A stretch of DNA of 32,188 bases from an uncultured Eubacteriales bacterium (GCA_900315605.1 OMZU01000025.1:1-32188); one strand, 5' to 3'. Positions 8,521 through 17,310 are shown, counted from the stretch's first letter. The notes: generated by a model not told the origin, from the letters alone. Numbers and translations are program-made.

Positions 8521-9708
8521 ATGAAATGTCCAAATTGCGGCGAAGAAATAACCGGCAAGTTCTGTACAAAATGCGGAACCCCTGCACCGACTCAGACCGA
8601 GCCGGTCCAACAGCCGGAACAGCCTGCACAGTACCAGCCCCAGGAGCCTGTTCAGCAGCCTGAGCCCGCGCAGTACCGGCCCCAGGAGCCTGTTCAGCAG
8701 CCTGAGCCTGCACAGTATCAGCCGCAAGACTCTTTTCAGCAGCCTGAGCAGCCACAGTATCCACCGCAGGGCGGTCAGCAGTACGGCGGAAACAGCACAA
8801 GCTATGGACAGCAGTTCACAAACAATGCCGGAAAGCAATTTACAAGCAATCAGCAGTTTTCAAATCAAAACGCAGCAAATTCAAATCCAAACGGCAAAAA
8901 GCCAATGAGCAGCGGAAAGATCGTTGCGATCGTTCTCGGAATCGTCGGCGGCGTGATCGTGTTGCTGGGAATCATCATCACTATCCTTGTGATAAATGTG
9001 TTTAATACTGCCGGAAAAATTGCCGGAAAAGTGGTTTCAAACGCAGCCAGCAGCATAAGCAGCAACACAGAGTCCGGTTCGTTTGACGTCAACAAATTGC
9101 TCAGCGACCTTTCGAGCGAGCTTTCAAGTGAGCTTGACGGAGTGCTTGATGCTACGGGCGATTCCTCTTCATCCTCCGGCAACACTTCAAATACTGTTGC
9201 CGACGACCTAAAGACAGACCCCTCGTCCGGATTTGTCTACAGAGAAGGCGAGGACGGTATTGTTATCGTGGACTGGGAGCCGGATTATGAAAACGACCCC
9301 GAAAAGCTTGACATCAAAATCCCGTCAAAGATCGACGGCAAGCTTGTTGTTGAAATTGAAGACGGCTACATCTTTGATGCCGGTGAGGACTCCTATATCA
9401 CGGTTTATATCCCCGGCAGCGTTAAGAAGATCGACTCATATGCCTTTGCCTTCAGCGAATACATAGACGAGATCGTTATCGAGGACGGCGTAAAAGAGAT
9501 CGACGATAGAGCTTTTTATGACCACAAGTCGATCAAAAAGGCAACAGTTCCTGCTTCCGTAACCGAAATGGGCGACTGCGACTTCGGAATTGTTGAGGGT
9601 GACGACGGCGAAGAAAAGGTAAATCCCGATTTTGTTATGATCGTTGCCAAAGGCTCCGCAGCAGAGAACTACTGCAAGGAAAACGGAGTTAAGTGCGAAG
9701 CAAAATAA
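8521..9708 (+). CDS. zinc-ribbon membrane protein with Pro/Gln repeats and LRR_5-like domain
   Basis: This 395-residue protein starts with a double CxxC zinc ribbon (C3, C6, C15, C18). A Pro/Gln/Glu/Tyr-rich segment follows (about residues 24-85), built of 14-residue repeats, then a Gln/Asn/Ser-rich linker. One membrane helix lies near residues 139-165, followed by a Ser-rich region and an extracellular C-terminal domain. That domain resembles BspA-type leucine-rich repeats ('VYIPGSVKKIDSYAF', 'VPASVTEMGDCDF'). The zinc ribbon would be cytoplasmic and the LRR part outside. The role is unknown; surface binding is possible. The ATG at 8521 follows GAGGAGG; a longer frame from 8446 lacks a ribosome site. 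A terminator follows. Confidence 0.75.
   Translation: MKCPNCGEEITGKFCTKCGTPAPTQTEPVQQPEQPAQYQPQEPVQQPEPAQYRPQEPVQQPEPAQYQPQDSFQQPEQPQYPPQGGQQYGGNSTSYGQQFTNNAGKQFTSNQQFSNQNAANSNPNGKKPMSSGKIVAIVLGIVGGVIVLLGIIITILVINVFNTAGKIAGKVVSNAASSISSNTESGSFDVNKLLSDLSSELSSELDGVLDATGDSSSSSGNTSNTVADDLKTDPSSGFVYREGEDGIVIVDWEPDYENDPEKLDIKIPSKIDGKLVVEIEDGYIFDAGEDSYITVYIPGSVKKIDSYAFAFSEYIDEIVIEDGVKEIDDRAFYDHKSIKKATVPASVTEMGDCDFGIVEGDDGEEKVNPDFVMIVAKGSAAENYCKENGVKCEAK
8629..8754 (+). repeat. three tandem 42-bp coding repeats
   Basis: Units 8629-8670, 8671-8712 and 8713-8754 each encode 14 residues close to QYQPQEPVQQPEPA. The first two differ at a few bases; the third has diverged (QDSFQQPEQP). A partial fourth unit (QYPPQ) follows. 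The near-identical DNA suggests recent slippage and possible length variation between strains. Confidence 0.85.
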
Positions 9709-9738
9709 ATTCGATAAGATAATTCAATAGATATGATT

Positions 9739-9775
9739 AAAGCTCCATGCTGTTTTGCGGAATGGAGCTTTTATT
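9739..9775 (+). terminator. intrinsic terminator
   Basis: AAAGCTCCAT (9739-9748) and ATGGAGCTTT (9762-9771) form a 10-bp stem followed by TTATT. It ends the transcript of the zinc-ribbon gene. Confidence 0.8.
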
Positions 9776-9858
9776 ATAACAGCATTTTCGGCTGAGGTAA
9801 ACATATCAGTGAGCAATCAATTGAAAAAAGTTTTAAATGCTTTTCAATATTTATTGCT

Positions 9859-9902
9859 ACAAAAATCAGCGGTTTTCGGAAAACAAATCCGAAAACCGCT
9901 GT
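9859..9902 (-). terminator. 44-bp terminator repeat, copy 1
   Basis: AGCGGTTTTCGGA and TCCGAAAACCGCT form a perfect 13-bp stem. Read on the minus strand, the hairpin is followed by ATTTTTGT, so it should terminate the Roco gene. The same 44 bp recurs without change at 12804-12847. Confidence 0.85.
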
Positions 9903-9941
9903 AATTATAAGTGTAAAACATGTTACCTGAAAGCGAATTAT

Positions 9942-12686
9942 TTAAACAAACGGAACCTGCGGAAAGCCTACCCATTTGGCAACGCTGTTGTACTTTTCTG
10001 CCAAGCCCTTTAAAAATCTTCCGGCAACCTTTGTTCCATTGACTATTTTGCCGACGGTCGTTTTCGGGTCATTGCAATCCTCAATAAAGGTCTTCAAGCG
10101 ACCGAGCGCACCGGATTTTTTTATTTCCACGTCTGTTTCGCAGTTTTCAAGGTCGTTTAAGGCTTCTTCCGCCATCTGCAATTCTTGGTTTGCTTCTTCC
10201 GATTTGTCGCCGATAAAAGATTTGAGGCTGTTCAGATCACCCGACATATTATAAATATTGTCTTTGATCTCTACCGTAACGCTCACAGAGTTGCTGGCAG
10301 ATGAGGTTGCGTTTGAAGTGCTTTGAGAGCTGCTTGTAATGGTAGGATTTACATTAATAATCGGCTTAATTTCAATTGGATTATAGTTTCCATTGGTTTT
10401 TTCCATACTTGGTTTCACTCCGTCTAATAAATTTGAAATTGAAACATCTTCACAGGATTTTTCACATATCACAGTTTTTCGTCCTTTTGATTCCGCTTTA
10501 ATCAAATAATCATAATCGAACAAATAAGGACAATCCTTGCTGCAATTGCAGGGGATACGCTTTGTTATTTCTATTTTACTGAACACAGAGTTGATTTCAT
10601 CAAGCTTGCTTTTAATTATGCACAGTAAATCAACCTTATCTCTGCGCTTTTCGCCGCTGACCTGGATTGAAACATATTTTTCGGAAATGCCGTCAAAAAG
10701 TCTTACCAAAGCATAGGCTGATTCATGTCTCAGATATACTCCCTTTTTCCAGCACTGCTTTGTTCCGTCAATTGTTGCAATATCCCTGTGAATAGATACA
10801 ATAAAGCGCGTCATAACTCCGGCAGGCAAAAAGTCGTATTCATACCTTACCGCAAGAGTGTTTTCGCGTGGAAAATCCCAATCTAAAACAATTTGTTTGT
10901 TTTCAAGCAGCTCGGCAAAAAGATATGTGCGGTCGTCGATTTTGAAAGCCAACTGGAATTTTTCCATAAGGTTCAAAAGGTGAGGATAATACTCGTCAGG
11001 GTAACGCTCGCGGTCGCTCCATATTTTTTCCAGGTCGTCTGTATACAAAATACCGTTTCTGTCCTTTAGTTGACGCTCCTGTTCATCAACTATTTTGTAT
11101 ACCGCGTCGGTGCCCCATTCCGAGGAAAGAATCACCAAATGCTTTAGTAAAAAGTCGTCATGGTAATATAATACGATACCCAAATCATGAAGATATTTTA
11201 TTAAGCTTAACGCTTCTTCTTCGTTATCAACACCGTTTTTCTTGCAGATAGTAAAATACTCGTTGTAAGGAATATGGTTTTCGGTTTTTGCCAAGCCTTC
11301 GAGCTCGTTTCTTACTGCCAACCAAGAATCAAACCAAGGAGTTTTCATGAGGGGAAGATTGATCGATATATCTTTTATACATTCTTTTAGCTCATGGATT
11401 CCAATATTATCCCGGCAGCTAACGTAAAACACATTTTTAATTTGAGGGAATTTCTCTTTATAATATTCTACATCGATCTTGTTGTATCTTCCGAGGTTTT
11501 TATCGCATTTATTCACTATAAGGATGATTGGACTGTCGGCGGCAAAGCTTTGAATGGTTTTCAGCCAATAATCTAATCTGCCGTACTCTTCCTCTGCCAA
11601 AGCGTCCCAAACTAAAAGATATACGGAACGTTTTGTCAGGAAGAACTGGTGGGTCGCGTGATAGATTTCCTGACCGCCAAAATCCCAAACATTTAATTTA
11701 TATTCTTGATCTTGAGTTACAAAACCCCAACTTGAAATATCTATTCCCTCGGTGGATTTTTCCGTAGTGTAGGTGTTATGTAATATTCGTTCAAAAACGC
11801 TGGTTTTTCCAACGCTTCCTTGTCCGACGATCAGCATTTTGGCTTCATTAAAGTATGTTTTACTGGAATTGGATTGTAAATCAAGAACATACCTGACGAT
11901 TTCTTTTGCTGATTGCTTAAGAATTTCAGGAGGTATCTTTTCTGCCAAAGGAGTACCACTTATTTCTATATAATTTAGATTCTCAGCATTGCCGAGTGAT
12001 TGCGGAAGAGATGATATTTTGGAATTTAATAAATACAATTTCTCTAATTTATTCGAGTTTCCAAATCCTTCCGGTAATTTCGTAATAGCAGAAATGTTAA
12101 TAATTATTTCTTTTAGATTTTCCAACAGTAGAAAATCATCGGACAAGGTTGGACTTGGGCAATCATACATGATCCCTTCCAATGATGGAATCAATAACGG
12201 CTTTGGGATTTGCGGATAACCGCAATAGTTTATGTCCAGATATATCAAATTCGGCAAATCAAGGGTTTTGTCATTTTCAAATTTCGTGTTTACTTTATAC
12301 GCTAGACTTAATACTTGGAGATTCTTTAGTTGTTCGATTTTTTGGGGAATAATCGAAAAAGTGTTGTCTTTAGGATATTCATCAAAAGGAATGTGGTCAT
12401 AATTCACGATATAATAGCTTAGGTTTCCGATAAAAAGAAGTTTTAGATCTGACAACTCCCATAATTCATCCGGCAGAGTTTTTATTCCGCAATGCGTCAA
12501 ATCCAAAGCCTGCCAACGGTGTTCTTTTGCAAACTTTATTAAAAACAATAGCTCTTTGTTATTTAAAGTTTCGTAAAGTCGTATATATGGTAAAAACTCG
12601 TAAGGAGAATAGCAAGAATAAAGACAATTATGTTTTTCAGGGTCAAATATGGTGTACTCCGTTTTTTCTTCCCAAAGCTTGCGCAA
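9942..12686 (-). CDS. LRR-Roc-COR (Roco) GTPase
   Basis: This 914-residue Roco-family protein has leucine-rich repeats (about residues 55-255), a Ras-like Roc domain and a COR dimerisation domain (about 450-705). The Roc motifs are intact: P-loop GQGSVGKT (288-295), DFGGQE (335-340) and NKCD (392-395). After COR lies a cysteine cluster (C713, C715, C719, C741, C745) that may bind zinc. A Ser/Asn/Thr-rich linker (about 780-800) and a helical C-terminal region ending in 'KYNSVAKWVGFPQVP' follow. The first codon is TTG, with AAGGAGG about 10 nt upstream; no nearby ATG is in frame. Bacterial Roco proteins are poorly understood. A sensing role is an inference. Confidence 0.9.
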   Translation of the reverse strand: MRKLWEEKTEYTIFDPEKHNCLYSCYSPYEFLPYIRLYETLNNKELLFLIKFAKEHRWQALDLTHCGIKTLPDELWELSDLKLLFIGNLSYYIVNYDHIPFDEYPKDNTFSIIPQKIEQLKNLQVLSLAYKVNTKFENDKTLDLPNLIYLDINYCGYPQIPKPLLIPSLEGIMYDCPSPTLSDDFLLLENLKEIIINISAITKLPEGFGNSNKLEKLYLLNSKISSLPQSLGNAENLNYIEISGTPLAEKIPPEILKQSAKEIVRYVLDLQSNSSKTYFNEAKMLIVGQGSVGKTSVFERILHNTYTTEKSTEGIDISSWGFVTQDQEYKLNVWDFGGQEIYHATHQFFLTKRSVYLLVWDALAEEEYGRLDYWLKTIQSFAADSPIILIVNKCDKNLGRYNKIDVEYYKEKFPQIKNVFYVSCRDNIGIHELKECIKDISINLPLMKTPWFDSWLAVRNELEGLAKTENHIPYNEYFTICKKNGVDNEEEALSLIKYLHDLGIVLYYHDDFLLKHLVILSSEWGTDAVYKIVDEQERQLKDRNGILYTDDLEKIWSDRERYPDEYYPHLLNLMEKFQLAFKIDDRTYLFAELLENKQIVLDWDFPRENTLAVRYEYDFLPAGVMTRFIVSIHRDIATIDGTKQCWKKGVYLRHESAYALVRLFDGISEKYVSIQVSGEKRRDKVDLLCIIKSKLDEINSVFSKIEITKRIPCNCSKDCPYLFDYDYLIKAESKGRKTVICEKSCEDVSISNLLDGVKPSMEKTNGNYNPIEIKPIINVNPTITSSSQSTSNATSSASNSVSVTVEIKDNIYNMSGDLNSLKSFIGDKSEEANQELQMAEEALNDLENCETDVEIKKSGALGRLKTFIEDCNDPKTTVGKIVNGTKVAGRFLKGLAEKYNSVAKWVGFPQVPFV

Positions 12687-12729
12687 AACAGTCAGCCTCC
12701 TTATTATAAAAGGATAAGTTATTTACATT

Positions 12730-12758
12730 ATTTTACCATATTTCTGCATGTCTTTAAA
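12730..12758 (-). promoter_or_regulatory. candidate promoter of the Roco gene
   Basis: On the minus strand, TTTAAA and TAAAAT are 17 nt apart. The -35 box is weak, but the spacing and the distance to the TTG start (about 35 nt) fit. Confidence 0.45.
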
Positions 12759-12803
12759 TGTAGCAATTTGTAGAAAATAAAGAGGCTCATTTGTAAAAAG
12801 CGC

Positions 12804-12847
12804 ACAAAAATCAGCGGTTTTCGGAAAACAAATCCGAAAACCGCTGT
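12804..12847 (-). terminator. 44-bp terminator repeat, copy 2
   Basis: This is identical over 44 bp to 9859-9902: a 13-bp stem with ATTTTTGT on the minus strand. It lies downstream of nifJ and upstream of the Roco gene, so it would end the nifJ transcript. Confidence 0.85.
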
Positions 12848-12888
12848 GGTTTTTTATGATCGGTTTCTTTGAGATTCTCTTGATTTCA

Positions 12889-12990
12889 GTTACCGGTTTT
12901 TAATAACCGGTAACCGTGAGATTCTTTCGGGAACCTTTGCCGATTTTTAATGACCGGCAACCGTGAGATTCTTTCGGGAACCGTTGTTAT
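12889..12990. repeat. 47-bp tandem repeat and hairpins downstream of nifJ
   Basis: Units 12897-12943 and 12944-12990 share the core ACCGTGAGATTCTTTCGGGA and a period of 47 bp. A degraded third unit is visible at 12861-12890. Unit 1 overlaps a perfect 10-bp palindrome, GTTACCGGTT/AACCGGTAAC (12889-12914). The junction of units 1 and 2 forms a similar hairpin (TTGCCG/CGGCAA). Together with the terminator repeat, this fills the gene-less 12687-13025 interval. The function is unknown; 3' end structure of the nifJ mRNA is possible. Confidence 0.75.
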
Positions 12991-13025
12991 TTCTTAAACC
13001 GTGCTGTCTACACGACGTAAAATAA

Positions 13026-16000
13026 TTAGTCTATGCTTGCGAGCTTCTGGAGGTGAGCGTACTTCTCTTCTGCGTTCTTCTCAGCCTCGGAGAAGAGCTT
13101 CTCGGCTCTTTCGGGGAACGAACGTGTAAGAGCGTTGTAACGAACCTCGCCCATGATGAAGTCGCGGTAAGAAGCAGAAGGTGCCTTGCCGTCGAGCTGG
13201 AACGGATTCTTGCCCTCGTCTGCAAGTCTTGGGTCAAAGCGGAAGATGTTCCAGTAGCCTGCCTCAACAGCCTTTTTCTCCTCAAGCTGAGCAATGCCCA
13301 TGCCGCCCTTGATACCGTGGTTGATGCACGGAGCGTAGCAGATGATGAGTGAAGGTCCGTTGTAGCTCTCTGCCTCTACCATAGCCTTGAGAACCTGGTT
13401 GTTGTCTGCGCCCATTGCGCACTGAGCAACGTAAACATAGCCGTAGCTCATTGCGATCGCCGCAAGGTCTTTCTTCTTTACAGCCTTACCTGCTGCTGCA
13501 AACTGAGCAACAGAGCCGATCGGGGTAGCCTTTGAGGACTGACCGCCTGTATTTGAGTAAACCTCTGTATCGAATACGAGGATGTTGATGTTTTCGCCTG
13601 ACGCGATCGCGTGGTCAAGACCGCCGAAGCCGATATCATATGCCCAGCCGTCGCCGCCGAACATCCACATTGATTTCTTTGCAAGCTCGTCCTTGTCAAC
13701 AAGGGTCTTCTTAGCAAGCTCGCCAACCTTTGCGTCGCCTGTGTTCTTTTCGAGCTCTGCGATAAGAGCGTCGGCAGCTGCGCGGTTGGTTGTGGAATCT
13801 GTTACGGTGTCAAGATATGCCTGACAAGCGTTCTTGAGAGCCTCGTTGTCGCTGTCGTTCCGGATAGTCTGAACATACTCAACAAGTCTGTCGCGGATAG
13901 CCTTCTGACCGAGAGCCATACCGAGACCGAACTCTGCGTTGTCCTCGAACAGTGAGTTCTGCCATGCAGGACCAAAGCCCTTCTTGTTGGTTGTATAAGG
14001 TGTTGCAGGAGCAGAAGCACCCCAGATAGATGAACAGCCTGTTGCGTTAGCAATGAACATTCTGTCACCAAAGAGCTGAGTTACAAGCTTTGCATAAGGT
14101 GTTTCGCCGCAGCCTGCACATGCGCCTGAGAACTCAAGCAACGGCTGCTTGAACTGGCTGCCCTTAACTGTTGTAAATTTGAACTTCTCTGCAACCTCGG
14201 GCTTCTCGTCTACAGTCATGCCGTAGTCAAATACAGCCTGCTTTGGACGCTGAGAATCGATTGGCTTCATAACGAGAGCCTTTTCGCCCTTCTTGCCCGG
14301 GCAAACCTGTGCGCACGCACCGCAGCCTGTGCAGTCGAGGGTCGATACTGTCATAGCAAACTTGAGGTCTGCAAGACCCATCATCGGGATAGTATCTGTG
14401 CCCTCGGGAGCAGCAGAAGCCTCTGCCTCTGTCATTGCAACCGGACGGATTACAGCATGAGGACAAACGATTGCGCAGCGGTTACACTGGATACAATTCT
14501 GCGGCTGCCACTCGGGAACGTCAACAGCGATTCCTCTCTTCTCAAATGCGGAAGAACCGTTGGGAACAGTACCGTCAATGTGGTCAACAAAGCTGGAAAC
14601 GGGAAGCTTGTTGCCCTTGTAGGAGTTTACGGGCTTGAGGATTCCGTTTACATACTCAACGAGTGCGCCCTGACCGTCGATCTTGTCGGCAGCAGCGTCG
14701 TCAACAGCGTTAGCCCAGTCAGCAGGGATCTCAACCTTTTTGAGGTCCTCCATGCCGCGGTCAATAGCTGCGTAGTTCATGTCTACGATAGCCTGACCCT
14801 TCTTCATATATGACTTCTTGGCGGCTGCCTTCATCAGCTCCTTAGCCTTTTCGGCAGGAATGATGTCGGCGATCTTGAAGAATGCAGACTGGAGAACGGT
14901 GTTGATACGTCCGCCCAGACCGATCTCCTTACCGATCTTGATACCGTCGATCGTGTAGAAGTTGATCTTTCTTTCTGCGAGGATCTTCTTCATCTTGCCG
15001 GGGAGACGCTCTGTGAGCTCGTCGATATCCCACGGGCAGTTGAGCAGGAAGCTTCCGCCTTCCTTGAGGTCCTCAACGATCTCATACTTGTCAACGTATG
15101 AGGGGTTGTGGCAGGCAACGAAGTCAGCCTTAGAAATGTAGTAGGTTGACTTGATCGGAGTGCTGCCGAAACGAAGGTGAGAAACAGTCAAGCCGCCCGA
15201 CTTCTTTGAGTCATAAGCAAAGTAGCCCTGAGCATACATGTCTGTGTTGTCACCGATGATCTTGATTGAGTTCTTGTTCGCGCCAACAGTACCGTCTGCG
15301 CCGAGACCCCAGAACTTACAGCTATGTGTGCCCTGAGGAGTTGTGTCGGGATTCTCAACAACCGGGAGCGAGAGGTTTGTAACGTCGTCCACGATGCCGA
15401 TCGTGAATCTCTTCTTGGGAGCGTCGCTCTCTGCGTTTCTGTAAACAGCGATGATGTCTCCGGGAGTTGTATCCTTTGAACCGAGGCCGTATCTGCCTGT
15501 GAATACCTTAACGCCTGAGAACTCGGAATCGTTGATAGCTGCGAGAACGTCAAGATAAAGCGGCTCGCCGATAGAACCGGGCTCCTTTGTTCTGTCAAGA
15601 ACAGAGAGGGTCTTAACAGTCTTTGGAAGCTCGCTGAGCATATAGCTTGCAACAAACGGTCTGTAGAGTCTAACCTTCAAGAGACCAACCTTTTCGCCGG
15701 CGGCGTTGAGGTAATCAACAACCTCTTCCGCAGCGTCGCAAACAGAACCCATAGCAACGATAACGTGCTCTGCGTCCTCTGCGCCGTAGTAGTTGAAGGG
15801 CTTGTAGTTTGTGCCGATTTTCTCGTTTACCTTGTTCATGTACTCAACAACGACCTCGGGCACAGCGTCGTAATACTTGTTACAAGCTTCTCTTGCCTGG
15901 AAGAAGATATCGTCGTTCTGAGCAGTACCTCTTGTTACAGGGTGCTCAGGGTTGAGTGCACGGCGACGGAACTGCTCAACAGCGTCCCAGTCGAGCATAT

Positions 16001-16577
16001 CTGCGAGATCCTCATAATCCCACTCCTCGATCTTCTGAACCTCGTGAGAAGTTCTGAAACCGTCGAAGAAGTGGAGGAAAGGAACTCTGCCCTTGATAGC
16101 GGTAAGGTGAGCCACAGCCGCGAGATCCATACATTCCTGAGGATTGTTGGAGCAGAGCATAGCGTAACCTGTCTGACGGCAGGCATAAACGTCTGAGTGG
16201 TCGCCGAAGATAGAAAGCGCATGGCTTGTGAGAGCACGAGCTGAAACGTGAATAACGCTGGGAAGCAGCTCGCCTGCCATTTTATACATATTTGGAATCA
16301 TCAGCAGAAGACCCTGCGAAGCGGTGTAGGTGGTTGTGAGCGCACCTGCCGCGAGAGAGCCGTGAACAGCACCTGACGCGCCGCCCTCTGACTGCATTTC
16401 TGTTACCTGGACTTCTCTTCCGAAAAGGTTCTTTACGCCCTGAGCTGAGAACTTGTCTGTAAGGTCAGCCATAACGGAAGAAGGTGTGATTGGATAGATG
16501 GCGGCAACGTCTGTAAACGCGTAGGAAACGTGAGCGACAGCGCTGTTACCATCCATGGTTTTCATTTTTCTTGCCAT
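13026..16577 (-). CDS. nifJ: pyruvate:ferredoxin (flavodoxin) oxidoreductase
   Basis: The enzyme oxidises pyruvate with CoA to acetyl-CoA and CO2 and reduces ferredoxin; it is a central fermentation enzyme in the cytoplasm. This is the single-chain form of 1183 residues. The N-terminal part binds pyruvate ('AIYPITPSSVMAD'). Two 4Fe-4S motifs, CxxCxxCxxxC, occur near residues 695 and 750. The TPP domain has 'GDGWAYDIG' and 'YSNTGGQ' near 975-1010, and 'CAGCGETPYAK' is a further cluster ligand region near 820. The ATG at 16577 follows AAGGAGG; a longer frame reaching 16697 has no ribosome site. The leader of about 95 nt holds a GNRA hairpin. Confidence 0.98.
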   Translation of the reverse strand: MARKMKTMDGNSAVAHVSYAFTDVAAIYPITPSSVMADLTDKFSAQGVKNLFGREVQVTEMQSEGGASGAVHGSLAAGALTTTYTASQGLLLMIPNMYKMAGELLPSVIHVSARALTSHALSIFGDHSDVYACRQTGYAMLCSNNPQECMDLAAVAHLTAIKGRVPFLHFFDGFRTSHEVQKIEEWDYEDLADMLDWDAVEQFRRRALNPEHPVTRGTAQNDDIFFQAREACNKYYDAVPEVVVEYMNKVNEKIGTNYKPFNYYGAEDAEHVIVAMGSVCDAAEEVVDYLNAAGEKVGLLKVRLYRPFVASYMLSELPKTVKTLSVLDRTKEPGSIGEPLYLDVLAAINDSEFSGVKVFTGRYGLGSKDTTPGDIIAVYRNAESDAPKKRFTIGIVDDVTNLSLPVVENPDTTPQGTHSCKFWGLGADGTVGANKNSIKIIGDNTDMYAQGYFAYDSKKSGGLTVSHLRFGSTPIKSTYYISKADFVACHNPSYVDKYEIVEDLKEGGSFLLNCPWDIDELTERLPGKMKKILAERKINFYTIDGIKIGKEIGLGGRINTVLQSAFFKIADIIPAEKAKELMKAAAKKSYMKKGQAIVDMNYAAIDRGMEDLKKVEIPADWANAVDDAAADKIDGQGALVEYVNGILKPVNSYKGNKLPVSSFVDHIDGTVPNGSSAFEKRGIAVDVPEWQPQNCIQCNRCAIVCPHAVIRPVAMTEAEASAAPEGTDTIPMMGLADLKFAMTVSTLDCTGCGACAQVCPGKKGEKALVMKPIDSQRPKQAVFDYGMTVDEKPEVAEKFKFTTVKGSQFKQPLLEFSGACAGCGETPYAKLVTQLFGDRMFIANATGCSSIWGASAPATPYTTNKKGFGPAWQNSLFEDNAEFGLGMALGQKAIRDRLVEYVQTIRNDSDNEALKNACQAYLDTVTDSTTNRAAADALIAELEKNTGDAKVGELAKKTLVDKDELAKKSMWMFGGDGWAYDIGFGGLDHAIASGENINILVFDTEVYSNTGGQSSKATPIGSVAQFAAAGKAVKKKDLAAIAMSYGYVYVAQCAMGADNNQVLKAMVEAESYNGPSLIICYAPCINHGIKGGMGIAQLEEKKAVEAGYWNIFRFDPRLADEGKNPFQLDGKAPSASYRDFIMGEVRYNALTRSFPERAEKLFSEAEKNAEEKYAHLQKLASID

Positions 16578-16645
16578 TGGAATCGTCCTCCTTAAATAAT
16601 CGAAGCGGCGCATAACGCAAAAGGAAATATCCGCCGCAGCGCAGC

Positions 16646-16663
16646 GTGCAGGTTTCCCCGCAC
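16646..16663 (-). other. GAAA-tetraloop hairpin in the nifJ leader
   Basis: On the minus strand, GTGCGGG and CCTGCAC pair through 7 bp (one G-U) around a GAAA loop. Nearer the gene, GCGGCG and CGCCGC can also pair. The untranslated leader is therefore structured, though no known riboswitch is recognised. Confidence 0.45.
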
Positions 16664-16678
16664 ACTTTATCACCTTAG

Positions 16679-16707
16679 ATTTTAACACTTTGAACAAGGT
16701 TTGTAAA
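16679..16707 (-). promoter_or_regulatory. promoter of nifJ
   Basis: On the minus strand, TTTACA, 17 nt, then TAAAAT. Transcription would start near 16672, about 95 nt before the nifJ ATG. Confidence 0.65.
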
Positions 16708-16831
16708 GAGCTTTGGGGATTTTTCTATGTACAAAAATACAATTATGAATAAATACACAATAAAAAATATAAAATAAGATAATGTTTCTAATATAAAAAT
16801 TTGTGTCTTATCACATTATGTTCTTAAACAA

Positions 16832-17263
16832 CTACATATTATTTAAGATTTCTAAAGCTTGTTTATATTTTTGAATTCTTTTTTTATCTTTGTCTGTAAT
16901 TTTATTTAATCTTGACAAATCCAAATTATGCTTTATATCTTCACGTTTGATTTTCTTAGACAATTGGTTTTCGCATATTTGCGAAATATACGATGTATAT
17001 GAACATTCTTTTTTCTTTGTTAATAAATCTACAGCATCAATGATTTCATTTGGAAACCCATAGTTTTTTAAATCATCAATGCTAAAATCACTATCTTCCA
17101 ATACGTCATGTAATAGCGCGACGCAGATTTCATATTCAGTTTCCATTTGTTCTGCTAAATGAAACGGATGAAACACATATGGAACTCCACCCTTATCAAA
17201 TTGTCCAAAATGAGCATTATAAGCTATAATCAGTGCTTTTTTTGTTAATTCTGTATATATCAT
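16832..17263 (-). CDS. HD-domain alarmone hydrolase (Mesh1 / small alarmone hydrolase type)
   Basis: This 143-residue protein has the single-domain form of the RelA/SpoT hydrolase. The metal and catalytic residues are all in place: FHP with H32, the HD pair H52-D53, ED at E56-D57, and the late D109 and N113 (KREDIKHN). It is therefore expected to remove pyrophosphate from (p)ppGpp, (p)ppApp or pyrophosphorylated tRNA. It is shorter than Mesh1 homologues of about 180 residues. It is the last gene of the cassette, 45 nt behind the 180-residue gene, with an intrinsic terminator in the gap and AAAGGA as ribosome site. The codons are A/T-rich. Given the upstream synthetase, an antitoxin-like role is likely; this is an inference. 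Confidence 0.82.
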   Translation of the reverse strand: MIYTELTKKALIIAYNAHFGQFDKGGVPYVFHPFHLAEQMETEYEICVALLHDVLEDSDFSIDDLKNYGFPNEIIDAVDLLTKKKECSYTSYISQICENQLSKKIKREDIKHNLDLSRLNKITDKDKKRIQKYKQALEILNNM

Positions 17264-17283
17264 TATTTGTTTCCTTTATTCAA

Positions 17284-17310
17284 AAAGCTATCTCTTTTAG
17301 AGATAGCTTT
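17284..17310 (-). terminator. intrinsic terminator or attenuator before the hydrolase gene
   Basis: AAAGCTATCTCT and AGAGATAGCTTT form a perfect 12-bp stem with a 3-nt loop. On the minus strand the stem is followed by a T-run (GCTTTTTG). It overlaps the stop codon of the 180-residue gene and ends about 20 nt before the hydrolase ATG. There is no room for a separate promoter between them. Confidence 0.85.

Noticed and set aside
16578-16697. Longer nifJ start at 16697
   Set aside because: The extra 40 residues are not part of the family, and the ATG at 16577 has a perfect AAGGAGG.
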